NCBI GenBank assembly: GCA_934772045.1
Contig: CAKVMH010000001.1
Span: forward strand, 248,001 to 312,000
Direction of reading: 5' to 3'
Length of the DNA: 64,000 nt
Source: an uncultured Clostridia bacterium
Lineage (GTDB): Bacteria; Bacillota; Clostridia; Christensenellales; UBA1242
Shown: positions 8,475 through 17,860 of the stretch, one piece after another
Numbering within the stretch: position 1 is the first letter of the stretch
Layout: each line of letters begins with the position of its first letter
Translations under genes and position numbers: made by a program
Notes under the pieces: model-generated
Told to the model about the DNA's origin: nothing
Databases searched by the model: none
What the model saw: the letters and a program-made list of their open reading frames with translations, nothing else

Positions 8475-9428
8475 ATGAAAGCAAAATATTCAATTGTGGT
8501 TCCGGTATTTAATGAACAAGAAGCAATCCCATTGTTTTATAAAGCAATTGTGCCAGTGATGGAAAAACTTAATGAAGAGTTTGAAGTTATATTTGTAAAT
8601 GATGGTAGCCGTGACAACACTATAAAGGTTTTAAAAGATTTAGCTGAAAAGGACAAGAGAATTAAAGTAGTCAATTTTTCACGCAATTTTGGGCAACAAG
8701 CAGCAATCTATGCAGGGTTTGAAAACGCAGAAGGCGATGCAGTTGTTGACATTGATGTCGACTTACAAGACCCAGTTGAAGTTATACCTTTAATGATCGA
8801 AAAATGGAAACAAGGGTATGACATTGTACACGGCAAAAGGTCAAAAAGAAAAGGGGAGTCGTTCTTCAAAAAAGTTACATCAAAAATGTACCTTAAATTT
8901 TTGAAGAAAATCAGTGGGTTAGATATTCCAGCAAATGTAGGCGAATTCAAACTTTTTGACAGGAAAGTAATTGACACATTGCTCGCTATGCCTGAACATG
9001 ATAGGTATATCCGTGGTGTTACAGCGTGGGTTGGCTTTAAACAAACCGAAGTGGAATTTGTACGTAACGAGCGCAGTGCAGGTGAAACAAAATATTCGGT
9101 TAAAAAATTGTTCAAATTAGCTGGGCGCAGTGTTATTTCTATGACAACTTGGCCTCTTTCGCTTTCAATGAAGACAGGGCTGTTTGGAGGCTTTTTAAGT
9201 TTGATATGTTATTTAGTCTTCATCATTTTGGCATGCTGTAAGATTGTGTTACCTGTTTCAGCCTGGTTATTCCCAACAATTACTTTAGTTGCGTCCATGC
9301 TGTTGGTGTTTAATGGAATTTCAAACATCTATTTAAGAAGAACCTATGAAGAGGTGCAGAACCGTCCACGTTACATAATTAGAGAAAAACTTAATTTTGA
9401 CGATGATAATGCCGGTATCAAAGAATAA
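8475..9428 (+). CDS. GT2 glycosyltransferase, GtrB/DPM1-like (polyprenyl-phosphate sugar transferase)
   Basis: This 317-residue protein resembles the GtrB/ArnC/DPM1 group, which transfers a sugar from a nucleotide donor to undecaprenyl phosphate at the inner membrane face. The GT-A domain has the donor-site motifs VPVFNEQEAIP, VNDGSRDNT and the DxD-type DIDVDLQDP. The acceptor-loop motif RSAGETKYSVKKLFKLA comes before two C-terminal membrane helices (about residues 225-285). It heads an operon with a COG2426 protein and a GtrA-fusion protein, which fits flipping and use of the lipid-linked sugar. The sugar cannot be inferred. Confidence 0.88.
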   Translation: MKAKYSIVVPVFNEQEAIPLFYKAIVPVMEKLNEEFEVIFVNDGSRDNTIKVLKDLAEKDKRIKVVNFSRNFGQQAAIYAGFENAEGDAVVDIDVDLQDPVEVIPLMIEKWKQGYDIVHGKRSKRKGESFFKKVTSKMYLKFLKKISGLDIPANVGEFKLFDRKVIDTLLAMPEHDRYIRGVTAWVGFKQTEVEFVRNERSAGETKYSVKKLFKLAGRSVISMTTWPLSLSMKTGLFGGFLSLICYLVFIILACCKIVLPVSAWLFPTITLVASMLLVFNGISNIYLRRTYEEVQNRPRYIIREKLNFDDDNAGIKE

Positions 9429-9606
9429 GCGATAAAATTAAAATAATTGTTGAAAATGTGTTTCTTAAAAAAAATAGAGTGAACACATTTTTCATGCAAG
9501 TATTGATTAGATAATTATCCCATAATTATTATGCCTAAAACTGGATTTAGTGCAGATTGAGTGTTTATTTAAATAAAGTAAAGGATATAAGCCTAAAAGG
9601 AATAAT

Positions 9607-10293
9607 ATGACAGAATTTTTAAACAATTTGTTTTCCACAGTGTTTGGCGAAAACATAATTTTAGCAACAATATTAATTGCCATGGTGCCGATTATTGAAT
9701 TAAGAGGCGCCATACCTTTTGCAACCAACCCTGGTTTTTGGGGTGACCTTGCCATGAACAACTGGACCGCTTTTGGGTGGAGTTTGCTTGGAAGTTCTTT
9801 AATTGTGCCAGTGATAGCGCTTATATTCTTACCGCTTATAAACTGGCTTAAAAAGACAAAATTGTTCCACAAATTAGCGGTTGGAATTGAAAACCGAATT
9901 AAAGGTAAATCAAGCAATATTGAGGGCGCAGAAGAAAAAAGCACAACTTTCAGCAAAACGTGGTGGAAAAAGGTGATAGCAGTTTTCGTTTTTGTTGCCG
10001 TTCCATTGCCGTTTACCGGAGTGTGGACCGGTACATGCGTGGCTGTGTTTATCGGTTTAGATTATTTGACAACATGTGTAAGCGTAATTTTAGGCAATGT
10101 GGTTGCCGGTGTTGCTATAACTCTGATACTGCAATTCTTCCCATGGCTTAATAATTGGTTGTTTTATATATTCTTGATTTTAATTGCAGTAATTATTGTT
10201 GCAGAAGTTATAAGGCATTTTGTTAAAAAAGGAAAAGAAAAAAATGGAAGCAATAAAATTCAGTTAGATGACAATGATAATGCTAAGGAGTAA
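9607..10293 (+). CDS. COG2426 small multidrug export family membrane protein
   Basis: This 228-residue integral membrane protein matches the COG2426 (Sm_multidrug_ex) pattern. Its first helix is followed by the acidic-arginine motif PIIELRGAIPFA (about residues 26-37), and a second half carries AVPLPFTGVWTGT. Four or five hydrophobic segments are visible, with a charged tail. The start follows AAAAGG. Its stop overlaps the ribosome binding site of the next gene, so the two are co-translated. The family's transport role is poorly established; from context an envelope or lipid-related role is possible. Confidence 0.8.
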   Translation: MTEFLNNLFSTVFGENIILATILIAMVPIIELRGAIPFATNPGFWGDLAMNNWTAFGWSLLGSSLIVPVIALIFLPLINWLKKTKLFHKLAVGIENRIKGKSSNIEGAEEKSTTFSKTWWKKVIAVFVFVAVPLPFTGVWTGTCVAVFIGLDYLTTCVSVILGNVVAGVAITLILQFFPWLNNWLFYIFLILIAVIIVAEVIRHFVKKGKEKNGSNKIQLDDNDNAKE

Positions 10294-10296
10294 ATA

Positions 10297-12846
10297 ATGA
10301 CAAAAAATGAGACCTTTTCAAACGATGTAAACATGAAAACAAAGAGAAAATTTGATTATTTTCTATTAATTTTGATAGCCGTAGCAATAATAGAAATAAT
10401 CCCGGCAGTAGTTACCGGTGGACATATGGCGGGTTTTGATTTGGCATATCATTATGCAACCATTCGTTCAGTGAACGATGCATTTAACAGTGGCCATTTT
10501 TTTTCAAGGATAAGGTCGATCATAGCTAGCGATTATGGCTATGGGTCAGGATTGTTTTATTCGTTAATACCATCATCAATATGTGTGTTGTTTATGAATC
10601 TTTTCCATTTACCTTTGCAATGGGCGTTGGTGTTAGAATATTTTATCGTGATTTTATGCTCTGGTTTAGTAATGTATAAGTTTTTAAATGCAATATTTAA
10701 GAACAAGATTAACTCGCTGGTCGGCACAATTGTGTACATGATATTTCCATACTTTTTGACAAATTTGTTTATTAGATATGCCTTCAGTGAAGTGTTTATA
10801 ATGTTGGCTTTGCCAATGGTTTGTTATGGTTTATATAGTTTGATAGAATTAGGCAATTACAAAACATTTATTTTTTATTTTACTTTAGGATATGTTTTAG
10901 CTATTTGTACTCATCTCAGTGTAACAATTTACATAACATTGTTTTTGGCTATTTATTTATTGATAAATTTCAAAAAATTGTTAAAAGATTATAAATGGTT
11001 CACATTTTTAGTTTCATGCTTTCTAGTTCTAATAATAAGTGTTTGTTTCTATATACCAATGCTTATCAATTTTGGCGTCACACAAACCAACAATATGGGT
11101 GTCAGCGGAAAATCGATGTACATGGAAGTCCTATCATCATTTAAATGCGGCTCTGTATACACTGCACCTATTATATATGTTGTGATACTTGCTTATGCGA
11201 TTTTTGCTTTTACTTATTTTAGTCGTCCAAAAAATGAAAGGACACAAAATGAAAAAGTGTTTTTTATACTATCAACTATTACTACTGTTGTAGTTACACC
11301 TTTATTCCCTTGGATACTAGCTTTCGGCCCGTTCACAATGGTTCAGTTTGTGTTTAGATTATACAATATAAACGCCGTAATGATTGCGATAATGGCTGGT
11401 TATGTAATTAAATATTTAAGATTTAAAAAAGCTTTAATTCCAATATTTGCTAGCTTTGTTGTTGTAGTAGTTGCATTATTTTCAACAGGATTTTACAGTG
11501 CAAATAAATACAATTGGCTTCCCGATGGGCGAGTGGTAGAAGTTAGAAGACAGTATGCGGAGTATGTAGATGCAAACCTTGTAACATATTTTTCGGATTA
11601 TAATGGCTTAGGGGCAAACAAGAATGGAGATTATTTCCCTAAAGGATTAACACAAGAGTATTTAAACAAAAGGGTAAATGAAAATATAATCTTAGACACT
11701 AATTGTGACATAGCAGAGATTGGGAATTATCAAAAACAAAATTTATTCAGTTTTATTGCCAAAAAATCTGAGAATGGTTATGTGGTACTTAATATCCCAT
11801 ATTCACAATTTGAGTGTGTAGAATTGTATCAATTAAAATGTGAACAAGAAAATCGTTATCAAAATGTCAATGTCGGTGTACATGAAGGCAAAACAAAATT
11901 GTTATTATCTGACTATGACGATGAGATTAAAATTGTAATTAAATATGAGGAAAATAGCAAGTTGGATCGTTATCTCAAAGCAAATCCATTCGAGTTTAAG
12001 GTGAAATCCGGTAGTGCAAATATTACCAATTTTGAAAAGGAATGGACAACCGATTATACGGTTGACATCGACACAACAGTTGAAACAAGAATTGAATTAC
12101 CTACACTATTCTATAAAGGATACAAACTTACATACACAACTGCAAATGGTAGTTATAATTTAACTGCAGAACATGGCGAAAATGGTTTTGTTGAAACAGT
12201 GGTAAATGAAAGCGGGACTTTGCATGTGGAATTTGCGCCAAAATATGTTGACGTTGCCAACGCGGTAAGCATAATCGGCATTTGCTTGTTCGCGATTGTT
12301 ATGCTCCTATGCTTACTTGTTCCGCGTGAAAAGTTTACAAAATTTGGGAATAGGGTAACCGAATATTTTAAAACACATAAAAACGCTGGCGAAATTTTAA
12401 GGTTTATCATTGTGGGTGGTATCGCGACTTTGGTGGACATGTTCACAATGGGCGTAGTGATGTATTTAATGCAAAAAAGTATTTACTCAGGCTTTTTAAA
12501 TGTATTTATACATGCGCCAACACCTTCAACATTGGCGACAATAATTGGCACGACAGTTGGTTTCTTGGTTGGCTTAATCGTTAACTATGTTTTATCAATT
12601 TTGTTTGTGTTTAATGAAAAGGGTAACAGTAAAAGCGCAAAAGGGTTTATGGTTTTCGCTCTTTTAAGCGCTGTTGGGTTGGGTATCAACATTTTAGGTA
12701 CATTTATAGGTTTTGATTTGCTTCATTTGAATCAATGGCTTGTAAAGATTGTTATGGTATTTGTTGTGTTAGTATATAACTACATTTCTAAAAAATTACT
12801 TTTGTTTAAAAACAAAAACAAGTCAAAAGAAAGCGAGAATAAATAG
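10297..12846 (+). CDS. GT-C-like polytopic membrane protein fused to a GtrA flippase domain
   Basis: The 849-residue protein has an N-terminal polytopic region (about residues 20-400) like YfhO/6-pyruvoyl-tetrahydropterin-synthase-related membrane proteins. Its first extracellular loop has an acidic motif, FDLAYHYATI, where GT-C enzymes keep a catalytic Asp. A beta-rich soluble region (about 400-645) and one helix (about 650-672) follow. From about residue 697 there is a GtrA domain of four helices (GEILRFIIVGGIATLVDM). GtrA proteins are thought to flip undecaprenyl-phosphate sugars made by GtrB, so a flippase and a probable sugar transferase share one chain. The gene starts 3 bases after its neighbour with AAGGAG. 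Confidence 0.82.
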   Translation: MTKNETFSNDVNMKTKRKFDYFLLILIAVAIIEIIPAVVTGGHMAGFDLAYHYATIRSVNDAFNSGHFFSRIRSIIASDYGYGSGLFYSLIPSSICVLFMNLFHLPLQWALVLEYFIVILCSGLVMYKFLNAIFKNKINSLVGTIVYMIFPYFLTNLFIRYAFSEVFIMLALPMVCYGLYSLIELGNYKTFIFYFTLGYVLAICTHLSVTIYITLFLAIYLLINFKKLLKDYKWFTFLVSCFLVLIISVCFYIPMLINFGVTQTNNMGVSGKSMYMEVLSSFKCGSVYTAPIIYVVILAYAIFAFTYFSRPKNERTQNEKVFFILSTITTVVVTPLFPWILAFGPFTMVQFVFRLYNINAVMIAIMAGYVIKYLRFKKALIPIFASFVVVVVALFSTGFYSANKYNWLPDGRVVEVRRQYAEYVDANLVTYFSDYNGLGANKNGDYFPKGLTQEYLNKRVNENIILDTNCDIAEIGNYQKQNLFSFIAKKSENGYVVLNIPYSQFECVELYQLKCEQENRYQNVNVGVHEGKTKLLLSDYDDEIKIVIKYEENSKLDRYLKANPFEFKVKSGSANITNFEKEWTTDYTVDIDTTVETRIELPTLFYKGYKLTYTTANGSYNLTAEHGENGFVETVVNESGTLHVEFAPKYVDVANAVSIIGICLFAIVMLLCLLVPREKFTKFGNRVTEYFKTHKNAGEILRFIIVGGIATLVDMFTMGVVMYLMQKSIYSGFLNVFIHAPTPSTLATIIGTTVGFLVGLIVNYVLSILFVFNEKGNSKSAKGFMVFALLSAVGLGINILGTFIGFDLLHLNQWLVKIVMVFVVLVYNYISKKLLLFKNKNKSKESENK

Positions 12847-12851
12847 GATAC

Positions 12852-12883
12852 AAAAAGTTTCAACTGTCGGTTGAAACTTTTTT
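12852..12883 (+). terminator. Terminator of the gtrB-like operon
   Basis: A 13-bp perfect stem, AAAAAGTTTCAAC/GTTGAAACTTTTT, with a 5-base loop ends in a T run 5 bases after the stop codon. Confidence 0.92.
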
Positions 12884-13240
12884 GTGTCAGTAGATAAAAA
12901 CTAGTTAAAACGCATAAGAGTGTTTATTAGTGAAACAATAAATAAAGATAAAACATAATTTTTGATAAAAAAACAACGCGACCCAAAGCCGAGTTGAATA
13001 AAATGAGGACCCCACAAAGCCAAACGAAGCGGGTTTGAAGGGGAAACGAGAAAGACAAGAGAGAAGGCAACATTTTGTGTTTTTTAACTAAAAAACACAA
13101 GTTGCTAAAACTTGTGCAAAACGCATCAGGGCTCCCACAAAGGCTATTAAGTGCCTTTGATGGGAATGAGGAGCAAACGGCAAAAGGTCAGAGGTTGTTT
13201 TTACAAAAAACAACCCGACAAATATGCCAGGTTGCGACGA
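12884..13240. other. 357-bp stretch downstream of tRNA-Arg(ACG), hairpins only
   Basis: No credible gene is seen. A plus-strand frame at 13075-13326 runs through the antisense of the tRNA and is rejected. The stretch is less A+T rich than other gaps. It contains a perfect 10-bp hairpin, GGTTGTTTTT/AAAAACAACC (13193-13215), and two overlapping hairpins at 13075-13116, one of which makes a minus-strand terminator. Confidence 0.6.
13080..13116 (-). terminator. Probable terminator of the tRNA-Arg(ACG) transcript
   Basis: Read on the minus strand: CACAAGTT, loop TTAGC, AACTTGTG, then six T. The 3' arm can instead pair with the next segment (perfect TTGTGTTTTTT/AAAAAACACAA, 13075-13100), so two hairpins are mutually exclusive. 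It lies about 125 bases past the tRNA. Confidence 0.65.
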
Positions 13241-13317
13241 TGGTGCGTCCAGAGGGATTCGAACCCCCGACCTTTGGTTCCGTAGACCAACGCTCTATCC
13301 AGCTGAGCTATGAACGC
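13241..13317 (-). tRNA. tRNA-Arg (anticodon ACG)
   Basis: The 77-nt cloverleaf has acceptor GCGTTCA/TGGACGC, D arm GCTC...GAGC, anticodon stem TTGGT/ACCAA with loop CTACGGA (anticodon ACG, read as inosine-CG), and T arm GGGGG TTCGAAT CCCTC. The CCA end is encoded. Confidence 0.97.
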
Positions 13318-13588
13318 AAGTATTAAGATAAGAATTGTTAACAGATAAACTAAGTTAATGTTGGGCTACGGAACCAACATGGGAACCCTGTTAAAGCCAA
13401 ACAAACTTTTTGAAACTGCATTAACATTTTTTTAATGCTTTTATATGATAACATAATTAAACAAAATTTGCAACATTTTTTAAAAAATTTATTAAAATTT
13501 GTGTTTTATGGCTAATTAAAAGCGTAATGAAACAAATTTACCTTATAACTGATATAAAATAAGTTTACTATAAAACCTGCGCATAAGT

Positions 13589-13629
13589 TTGAAAAGAAAA
13601 GCAAAATGCTATATAATAATGTATAGCAT
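13589..13629 (+). promoter_or_regulatory. fhs promoter with overlapping palindromic operator
   Basis: TTGAAA (13589-13594), a 17-base spacer and TATAAT (13612-13617). A perfect inverted repeat, ATGCTATA-N8-TATAGCAT (13606-13629), covers the -10 box and start site, the place for a repressor. No dedicated regulator gene lies beside it. Confidence 0.7.
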
Positions 13630-13670
13630 AAGTCAAATTGAAATATGTGAAAATAATAAAGGAGCCTACC

Positions 13671-15242
13671 ATGGATATAAAGAAAATTGCAAAAAAAGCG
13701 CATATTAAACCAAAAGATTTAATCTGTTATGGTGACAATATTGCAAAAGTCAACAACACAATTGGGAACAAAAAAGGCAAGCTGGTGCTTGTCACCGCCA
13801 TGACATCTAACAAAACAGGTATAGGCAAAACGACAATATCAATCGGCCTTGCTGACGCGCTTAATATGTTACACAAAAATGCAATGTTGGCATTAAGGGA
13901 ACCTAGCATGGGTCCAGTTTTTGGCATTAAAGGCGGGGCTACTGGCGGTGGGCTTTCACGCATCGAACCTAGTGATGAAATAAATTTACATTTTACTGGT
14001 GATTTCCATGCCATTGCACAAGCAAACAATTTGTTGGCAAGCATTATTGATAATCATATCTTTCAAGGCAACGAATTAGGGATTGATGTTGACAAAATAT
14101 TTTTTAAGCGTTGCATTGATTTGAATGACCGCAGTTTAAGGCAGTTTACATACAATATTGGCGAAAATAAAATTACATCTAACTTTAACATAACGGCAGC
14201 CAGCGAAACAATGGCTGTGTTATGTTTAAGCGAAAATTTGCAAAGCTTAAAGGCAAATTTAGGGAACATTTTGGTGGCGTTGAATAAATCTGGTAAACCA
14301 GTTTATGCAAAAGATTTACATGCTGAAGAAGCAATGGCAATTTTACTTAAAGATGCCATTAAACCCAACCTTGTTCAAACACGTGAAGGAACGCCAACGC
14401 TTGTACATATGGGGCCATTTGCAAACATTGCACATGGTTGCAACAGTGTTGTGGCGACAAAATTTGCACTTACACATGCCGACTATTGCATAACCGAGGC
14501 GGGCTTTGGCAGTGACCTTGGCGCAGAAAAGTTCTTGGACATTAAAACCGATATTTTACATAAAACCCCTGACGCGTGTGTGTTGGTGATTGTGGCAAAA
14601 GTTATAAAAGAACATGGTGCTGGCGACTTGGTTGCTGGTTTTGAAAATGTTAAAAGGCATATTTCAAATTTAAAAGACAAATTCAATCTCAACACAATTG
14701 TTGCAATAAATAGGCATGCGGACGACTCTATTGAAGAGATTGAAACATTAAAAACCCTTTGTTTGAAGCAAGGCGTACCTGCCGTTGTTGCTAATGGATA
14801 TGCTGAAGGGGGCAGAGGGTGTTTAGAACTTGCAAGATTAGTAATTAAACAATGTACAACCCCCAAAATGATGAACAGAATTTACAATACGAATGACGAT
14901 ATCAAGACAAAAATTGAAAAGATTGCAACACAAATTTATGGGGCAATTAAAGTGGAGTATTCTAGCTTAGCGGAAGAAAAACTCGTGCTTGCAAAAAAAC
15001 TTAATTGCAACGATTTTTATGTAAATATTGCCAAAACGCAGTTTTCGTTCAGTGCGGATAAAAATTTGCTAGGCGCACCAACAAATTTTGTGTTTACAAT
15101 AACCGATGTTGAAATAAGGGCAGGCGCTAAAATGATTGTGCCTATTGCTGGTAACATGTTGTTGATGCCGGCACTTGGCAGAAGTTCAAATTACAAAAAC
15201 ATGAAAATCGACGCTGACGGAAATATTGAAGGACTGTTTTAA
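13671..15242 (+). CDS. fhs: Formate-tetrahydrofolate ligase
   Basis: Fhs makes 10-formyl-tetrahydrofolate from formate, THF and ATP in the cytosol, feeding one-carbon metabolism. The protein has 523 residues from the ATG preceded by AAAGGAG; about 556 is usual. Family signatures are clear: REPSMGPVFGIKGGATGGG, NLHFTGDFHAI and a glycine-rich tail. The nucleotide loop is odd: TSNKTGIGKTT replaces the common PTPAGEGKTT, though the GKTT core is kept. No other folate gene is adjacent, and the promoter carries a palindromic operator. Confidence 0.93.
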   Translation: MDIKKIAKKAHIKPKDLICYGDNIAKVNNTIGNKKGKLVLVTAMTSNKTGIGKTTISIGLADALNMLHKNAMLALREPSMGPVFGIKGGATGGGLSRIEPSDEINLHFTGDFHAIAQANNLLASIIDNHIFQGNELGIDVDKIFFKRCIDLNDRSLRQFTYNIGENKITSNFNITAASETMAVLCLSENLQSLKANLGNILVALNKSGKPVYAKDLHAEEAMAILLKDAIKPNLVQTREGTPTLVHMGPFANIAHGCNSVVATKFALTHADYCITEAGFGSDLGAEKFLDIKTDILHKTPDACVLVIVAKVIKEHGAGDLVAGFENVKRHISNLKDKFNLNTIVAINRHADDSIEEIETLKTLCLKQGVPAVVANGYAEGGRGCLELARLVIKQCTTPKMMNRIYNTNDDIKTKIEKIATQIYGAIKVEYSSLAEEKLVLAKKLNCNDFYVNIAKTQFSFSADKNLLGAPTNFVFTITDVEIRAGAKMIVPIAGNMLLMPALGRSSNYKNMKIDADGNIEGLF

Positions 15243-15340
15243 AATAAAACAAATTTAACCAAAAATTTTAGAAAGTTTTTTTGGGTTTACTATTGTAATC
15301 CTGCTTAATCTATGCTATATTAACACTAGTAGGAGTTAAT

Positions 15341-15619
15341 ATGGGAATTGAATATGACATGCAAGAAATAAAAGATGAATTTTGGGTTTTAAAAGAACTT
15401 GAATGGAGCAAGGAAACTGTTAAAAAGTTATTAGAACTTGCAAAAAAATGCAAAGATGTGATCAAACATATTAAAGATGCGGACGATAATCGAAGCATTA
15501 TAACAAAAAGGTACTTCCATACTTGCAAACAAGAACTTAATTCTTTGAAGCAACAAATCATGGACTACCGATCAAAAATGCAGTTAGCATTGGATATGGA
15601 CGCTTCATACAAAAAGTAA
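15341..15619 (+). CDS. Small helical protein of unknown function
   Basis: This 92-residue protein is highly charged, almost all predicted helix, with heptad-like Leu/Ile spacing (KKLLELAKKCKDVIKHIK) that suggests a coiled coil. I do not recognise the family. The start is supported by TAGGAG 7 bases upstream, and a strong terminator follows 9 bases after the stop, so it is probably a real monocistronic gene. No signal peptide or membrane segment is visible. Confidence 0.65.
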   Translation: MGIEYDMQEIKDEFWVLKELEWSKETVKKLLELAKKCKDVIKHIKDADDNRSIITKRYFHTCKQELNSLKQQIMDYRSKMQLALDMDASYKK

Positions 15620-15628
15620 AAATTACTT

Positions 15629-15650
15629 CCACCGACAAGGTGGTTTTTTT
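15629..15650 (+). terminator. Terminator after the small helical protein
   Basis: CCACC, loop GACAA, GGTGG, then seven T. Confidence 0.88.
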
Positions 15651-15701
15651 ATTGTCTAACATAAAGGACGATAAAAGCATTTAATGAAACGATGTTGCAT
15701 G

Positions 15702-16472
15702 TTAAATTAAATTGTTTCCAAAGTACAAAAATATGCCATCAAAAACAGCTTCAACAAATTTTAGTTTATATTCTTTTGAATTTAAAAGCGCTTCTTCGTT
15801 GGGGTTTGAAATAAAGCCACATTCAATCAACACGGATGTGTAATAACTGCAATTCAAAATGTAATAATCGCCAACTTTGCTGTTTGTGTAGTTAGCATTG
15901 CAACTGGCGTGCAAACTTTTTTGTATCAAATCACCAACTGTTTGGCTTGCTTTGTCGCCCTGTCGATAATATGTGCTGGCACCACGTGCGGAAGGATTTT
16001 TAAAACTGTTCATATGTATGCTAACCACTAAATTTGGGTTTGCTTTTTTTATTATTTTAAAGCGTTCATTCATATCACTCAGTTTTTTGTTTTTGGCAAA
16101 CGCGTTGTACAGGCCATCATCGTTTTTGCGTGTTAAAATAACCCTATAGCCCGCATTGACCAACCTGTCCTTTAAAAGGAGAGTGTATTCTAAATTGATT
16201 GTTTTTTCAATCGTACCATTTGCACCAACGCTTCCGCCGTCACGCCCGCCGTGTCCTGCGTCCAGCACAATTGTAATGCCGTTAAATTTAGAAGCCGTGT
16301 AACTTACAATTTGTGTATACATAACTGAAAGTAAAAGCATAATTAAAAGGCTGACAATTAAAAACTTGTGTGTTTTAAAGGCGTTGAAAATGCCAAGTTG
16401 TTTCACTTTATTTTTGCTGTTTTTGTTTGCATTTTTTAAGTTTAAATTCGCTTTAAATATATTTTCGGACAT
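15702..16472 (-). CDS. N-acetylmuramoyl-L-alanine amidase, CwlD-like
   Basis: This 256-residue enzyme is an Amidase_3 zinc hydrolase that cleaves the MurNAc-L-Ala bond of peptidoglycan. One membrane helix (about residues 33-52) anchors it, with the catalytic domain outside. Zinc ligands are His in LDAGHGGRDGG, Glu in GTIEKTINLEY and His in SIHMNSF; the catalytic Glu is in LIECGFISN. Size and single anchor resemble CwlD, which trims spore cortex in Bacillus, but a vegetative role is equally possible. The ATG follows TATAAT by only 5 bases with no Shine-Dalgarno site. Confidence 0.9.
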   Translation of the reverse strand: MSENIFKANLNLKNANKNSKNKVKQLGIFNAFKTHKFLIVSLLIMLLLSVMYTQIVSYTASKFNGITIVLDAGHGGRDGGSVGANGTIEKTINLEYTLLLKDRLVNAGYRVILTRKNDDGLYNAFAKNKKLSDMNERFKIIKKANPNLVVSIHMNSFKNPSARGASTYYRQGDKASQTVGDLIQKSLHASCNANYTNSKVGDYYILNCSYYTSVLIECGFISNPNEEALLNSKEYKLKFVEAVFDGIFLYFGNNLI

Positions 16473-16674
16473 ACTAAATTATATTAATTTGTTATTTAGT
16501 ATATGTTCTAAAATGTAATCTCTATTATTTTCATACCTGCCGTTGACCATTAACTACCAATATGGTTTTTGTTAATAGATTTTGCGTGAGGTAAAAAAGA
16601 AAAACTAAATGTGAAGTAAACCGCATTGAAATTATGTTGAAAAATATGAAACGCTTACAACATGCAACTTTCCT

Positions 16675-16703
16675 TTTACATTTTTTGTTTGAAATGATAT
16701 AAT
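16675..16703 (+). promoter_or_regulatory. nrnA promoter, leaderless geometry
   Basis: TTTACA (16675-16680), a 17-base spacer and extended TGATATAAT (hexamer 16698-16703), 6 bases before the ATG. Confidence 0.75.
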
Positions 16704-16709
16704 TTAATT

Positions 16710-17687
16710 ATGAATTACGAACAGATAAATCAATTTAAACATTACAAAAATGTATGTTTAATTGCGCATAACGAACCAGATGCAGACGCATTGTGTAGCA
16801 TGATTGTCTTTAAAAATTTTTTGTCCGCAACTTTTAAAGTGAATGTGGATGTTTTTGCAGAATACACAACCTTACCACACAATTACGATTGTTTAATTGA
16901 AAATCAAAATTTAAACAAAGGGAAGAATAAATACGATTGTGCGGTAATGATGGACGCACCGAAAGCTGACAGGTTAGGTAAATTTGAAACTTTATTTTTA
17001 ACTGCACCAAACAAACTTGTGATTGACCATCATGCCACAAATACGTTTGATAAGGCAAAGAATTTTGTTTCAATTGTCAGCAGTACATGTGAAATTGTTT
17101 TTGACATTTTAAAACATTTTAAATATAAATTAACCAAAGCTGATTACGGCATGACATATGCAGGCATTGTAACAGACACAAACAATTTGACAGTCGGAGC
17201 GATTGGCAAACACTCATTTGAAATTGTGGGCGAATGTGTGGAAAATGTGGAAATTTACCCAATTTATGAAAACTTTATGCTTAACAACACAAAGTTAAAC
17301 ATGCAGGTTTTGGCAAAAGCAATTGAAAATGCAAAGTTTTATGAGCAAGGCAAAATAATCGTTTCGCATATTTCAAAATTACAAGCAAAGGCTATGCATG
17401 TAACACAAGATTGTTACATAGGTATAATTAACAAACTATCCACAATTTGTGGGGCAAGGCTTGTTGGGTTTATTTATCCAGAGCAAGGGCAGTATTACGT
17501 CAGCATGCGTGGACGTGGCTTTGATGTCAGCAAAATTGCAAAAGCCAACAAAGGTGGTGGGCATGTGGGGGCTGCAGCATATTTATCAAACTCAAGCCTA
17601 TGCAAAACAAAAATTAATTTAATTAAACAATTTAAAACAGAATTTAACACACAAGATGTAAACTCACAGTCGGTTTTTAGATTTTAA
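16710..17687 (+). CDS. DHH-family phosphoesterase, NrnA-like (nano-RNase/pAp phosphatase)
   Basis: The 325-residue protein has the DHH-DHHA1 architecture of NrnA, which degrades 2-5-nt RNAs and dephosphorylates pAp. Metal-site motifs in order are HNEPDADALCS (about residue 20), MMDAPKADRLG, the namesake VIDHHATN, and GIVTDTNNL. The C-terminal substrate motif is GGGHVGAAAYL. Cytosolic, no membrane segment. NrnA and DHH cyclic-dinucleotide phosphatases such as GdpP share these motifs; absence of PAS/GGDEF-like domains favours NrnA. Confidence 0.88.
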   Translation: MNYEQINQFKHYKNVCLIAHNEPDADALCSMIVFKNFLSATFKVNVDVFAEYTTLPHNYDCLIENQNLNKGKNKYDCAVMMDAPKADRLGKFETLFLTAPNKLVIDHHATNTFDKAKNFVSIVSSTCEIVFDILKHFKYKLTKADYGMTYAGIVTDTNNLTVGAIGKHSFEIVGECVENVEIYPIYENFMLNNTKLNMQVLAKAIENAKFYEQGKIIVSHISKLQAKAMHVTQDCYIGIINKLSTICGARLVGFIYPEQGQYYVSMRGRGFDVSKIAKANKGGGHVGAAAYLSNSSLCKTKINLIKQFKTEFNTQDVNSQSVFRF

Positions 17688-17790
17688 TTACAGGAAAAGG
17701 AACATAATCAAGCTAATATATTTTGTTGTTAGGGCAAAGACATATTGTATTTACCTCTCCAGTAAACATTTATTGTGGTTACACATGAAA

Positions 17791-17818
17791 AAAGGTATCA
17801 ATTTGGATACCTTTTTTA
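17791..17818 (+). terminator. Terminator after the nrnA-like gene
   Basis: AAAGGTATC, loop AATTTG, GATACCTTT, ending in a T run. Its symmetry might also serve leftward transcription. Confidence 0.85.
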
Positions 17819-17860
17819 TTGTCATTTGACGCTTATTACATTATTTCAACTTAAAACTTT

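Noticed and set aside
13075..13326. Plus-strand 83-codon frame
   Set aside because: It runs antisense through tRNA-Arg(ACG), has no ribosome binding site and includes two hairpins.
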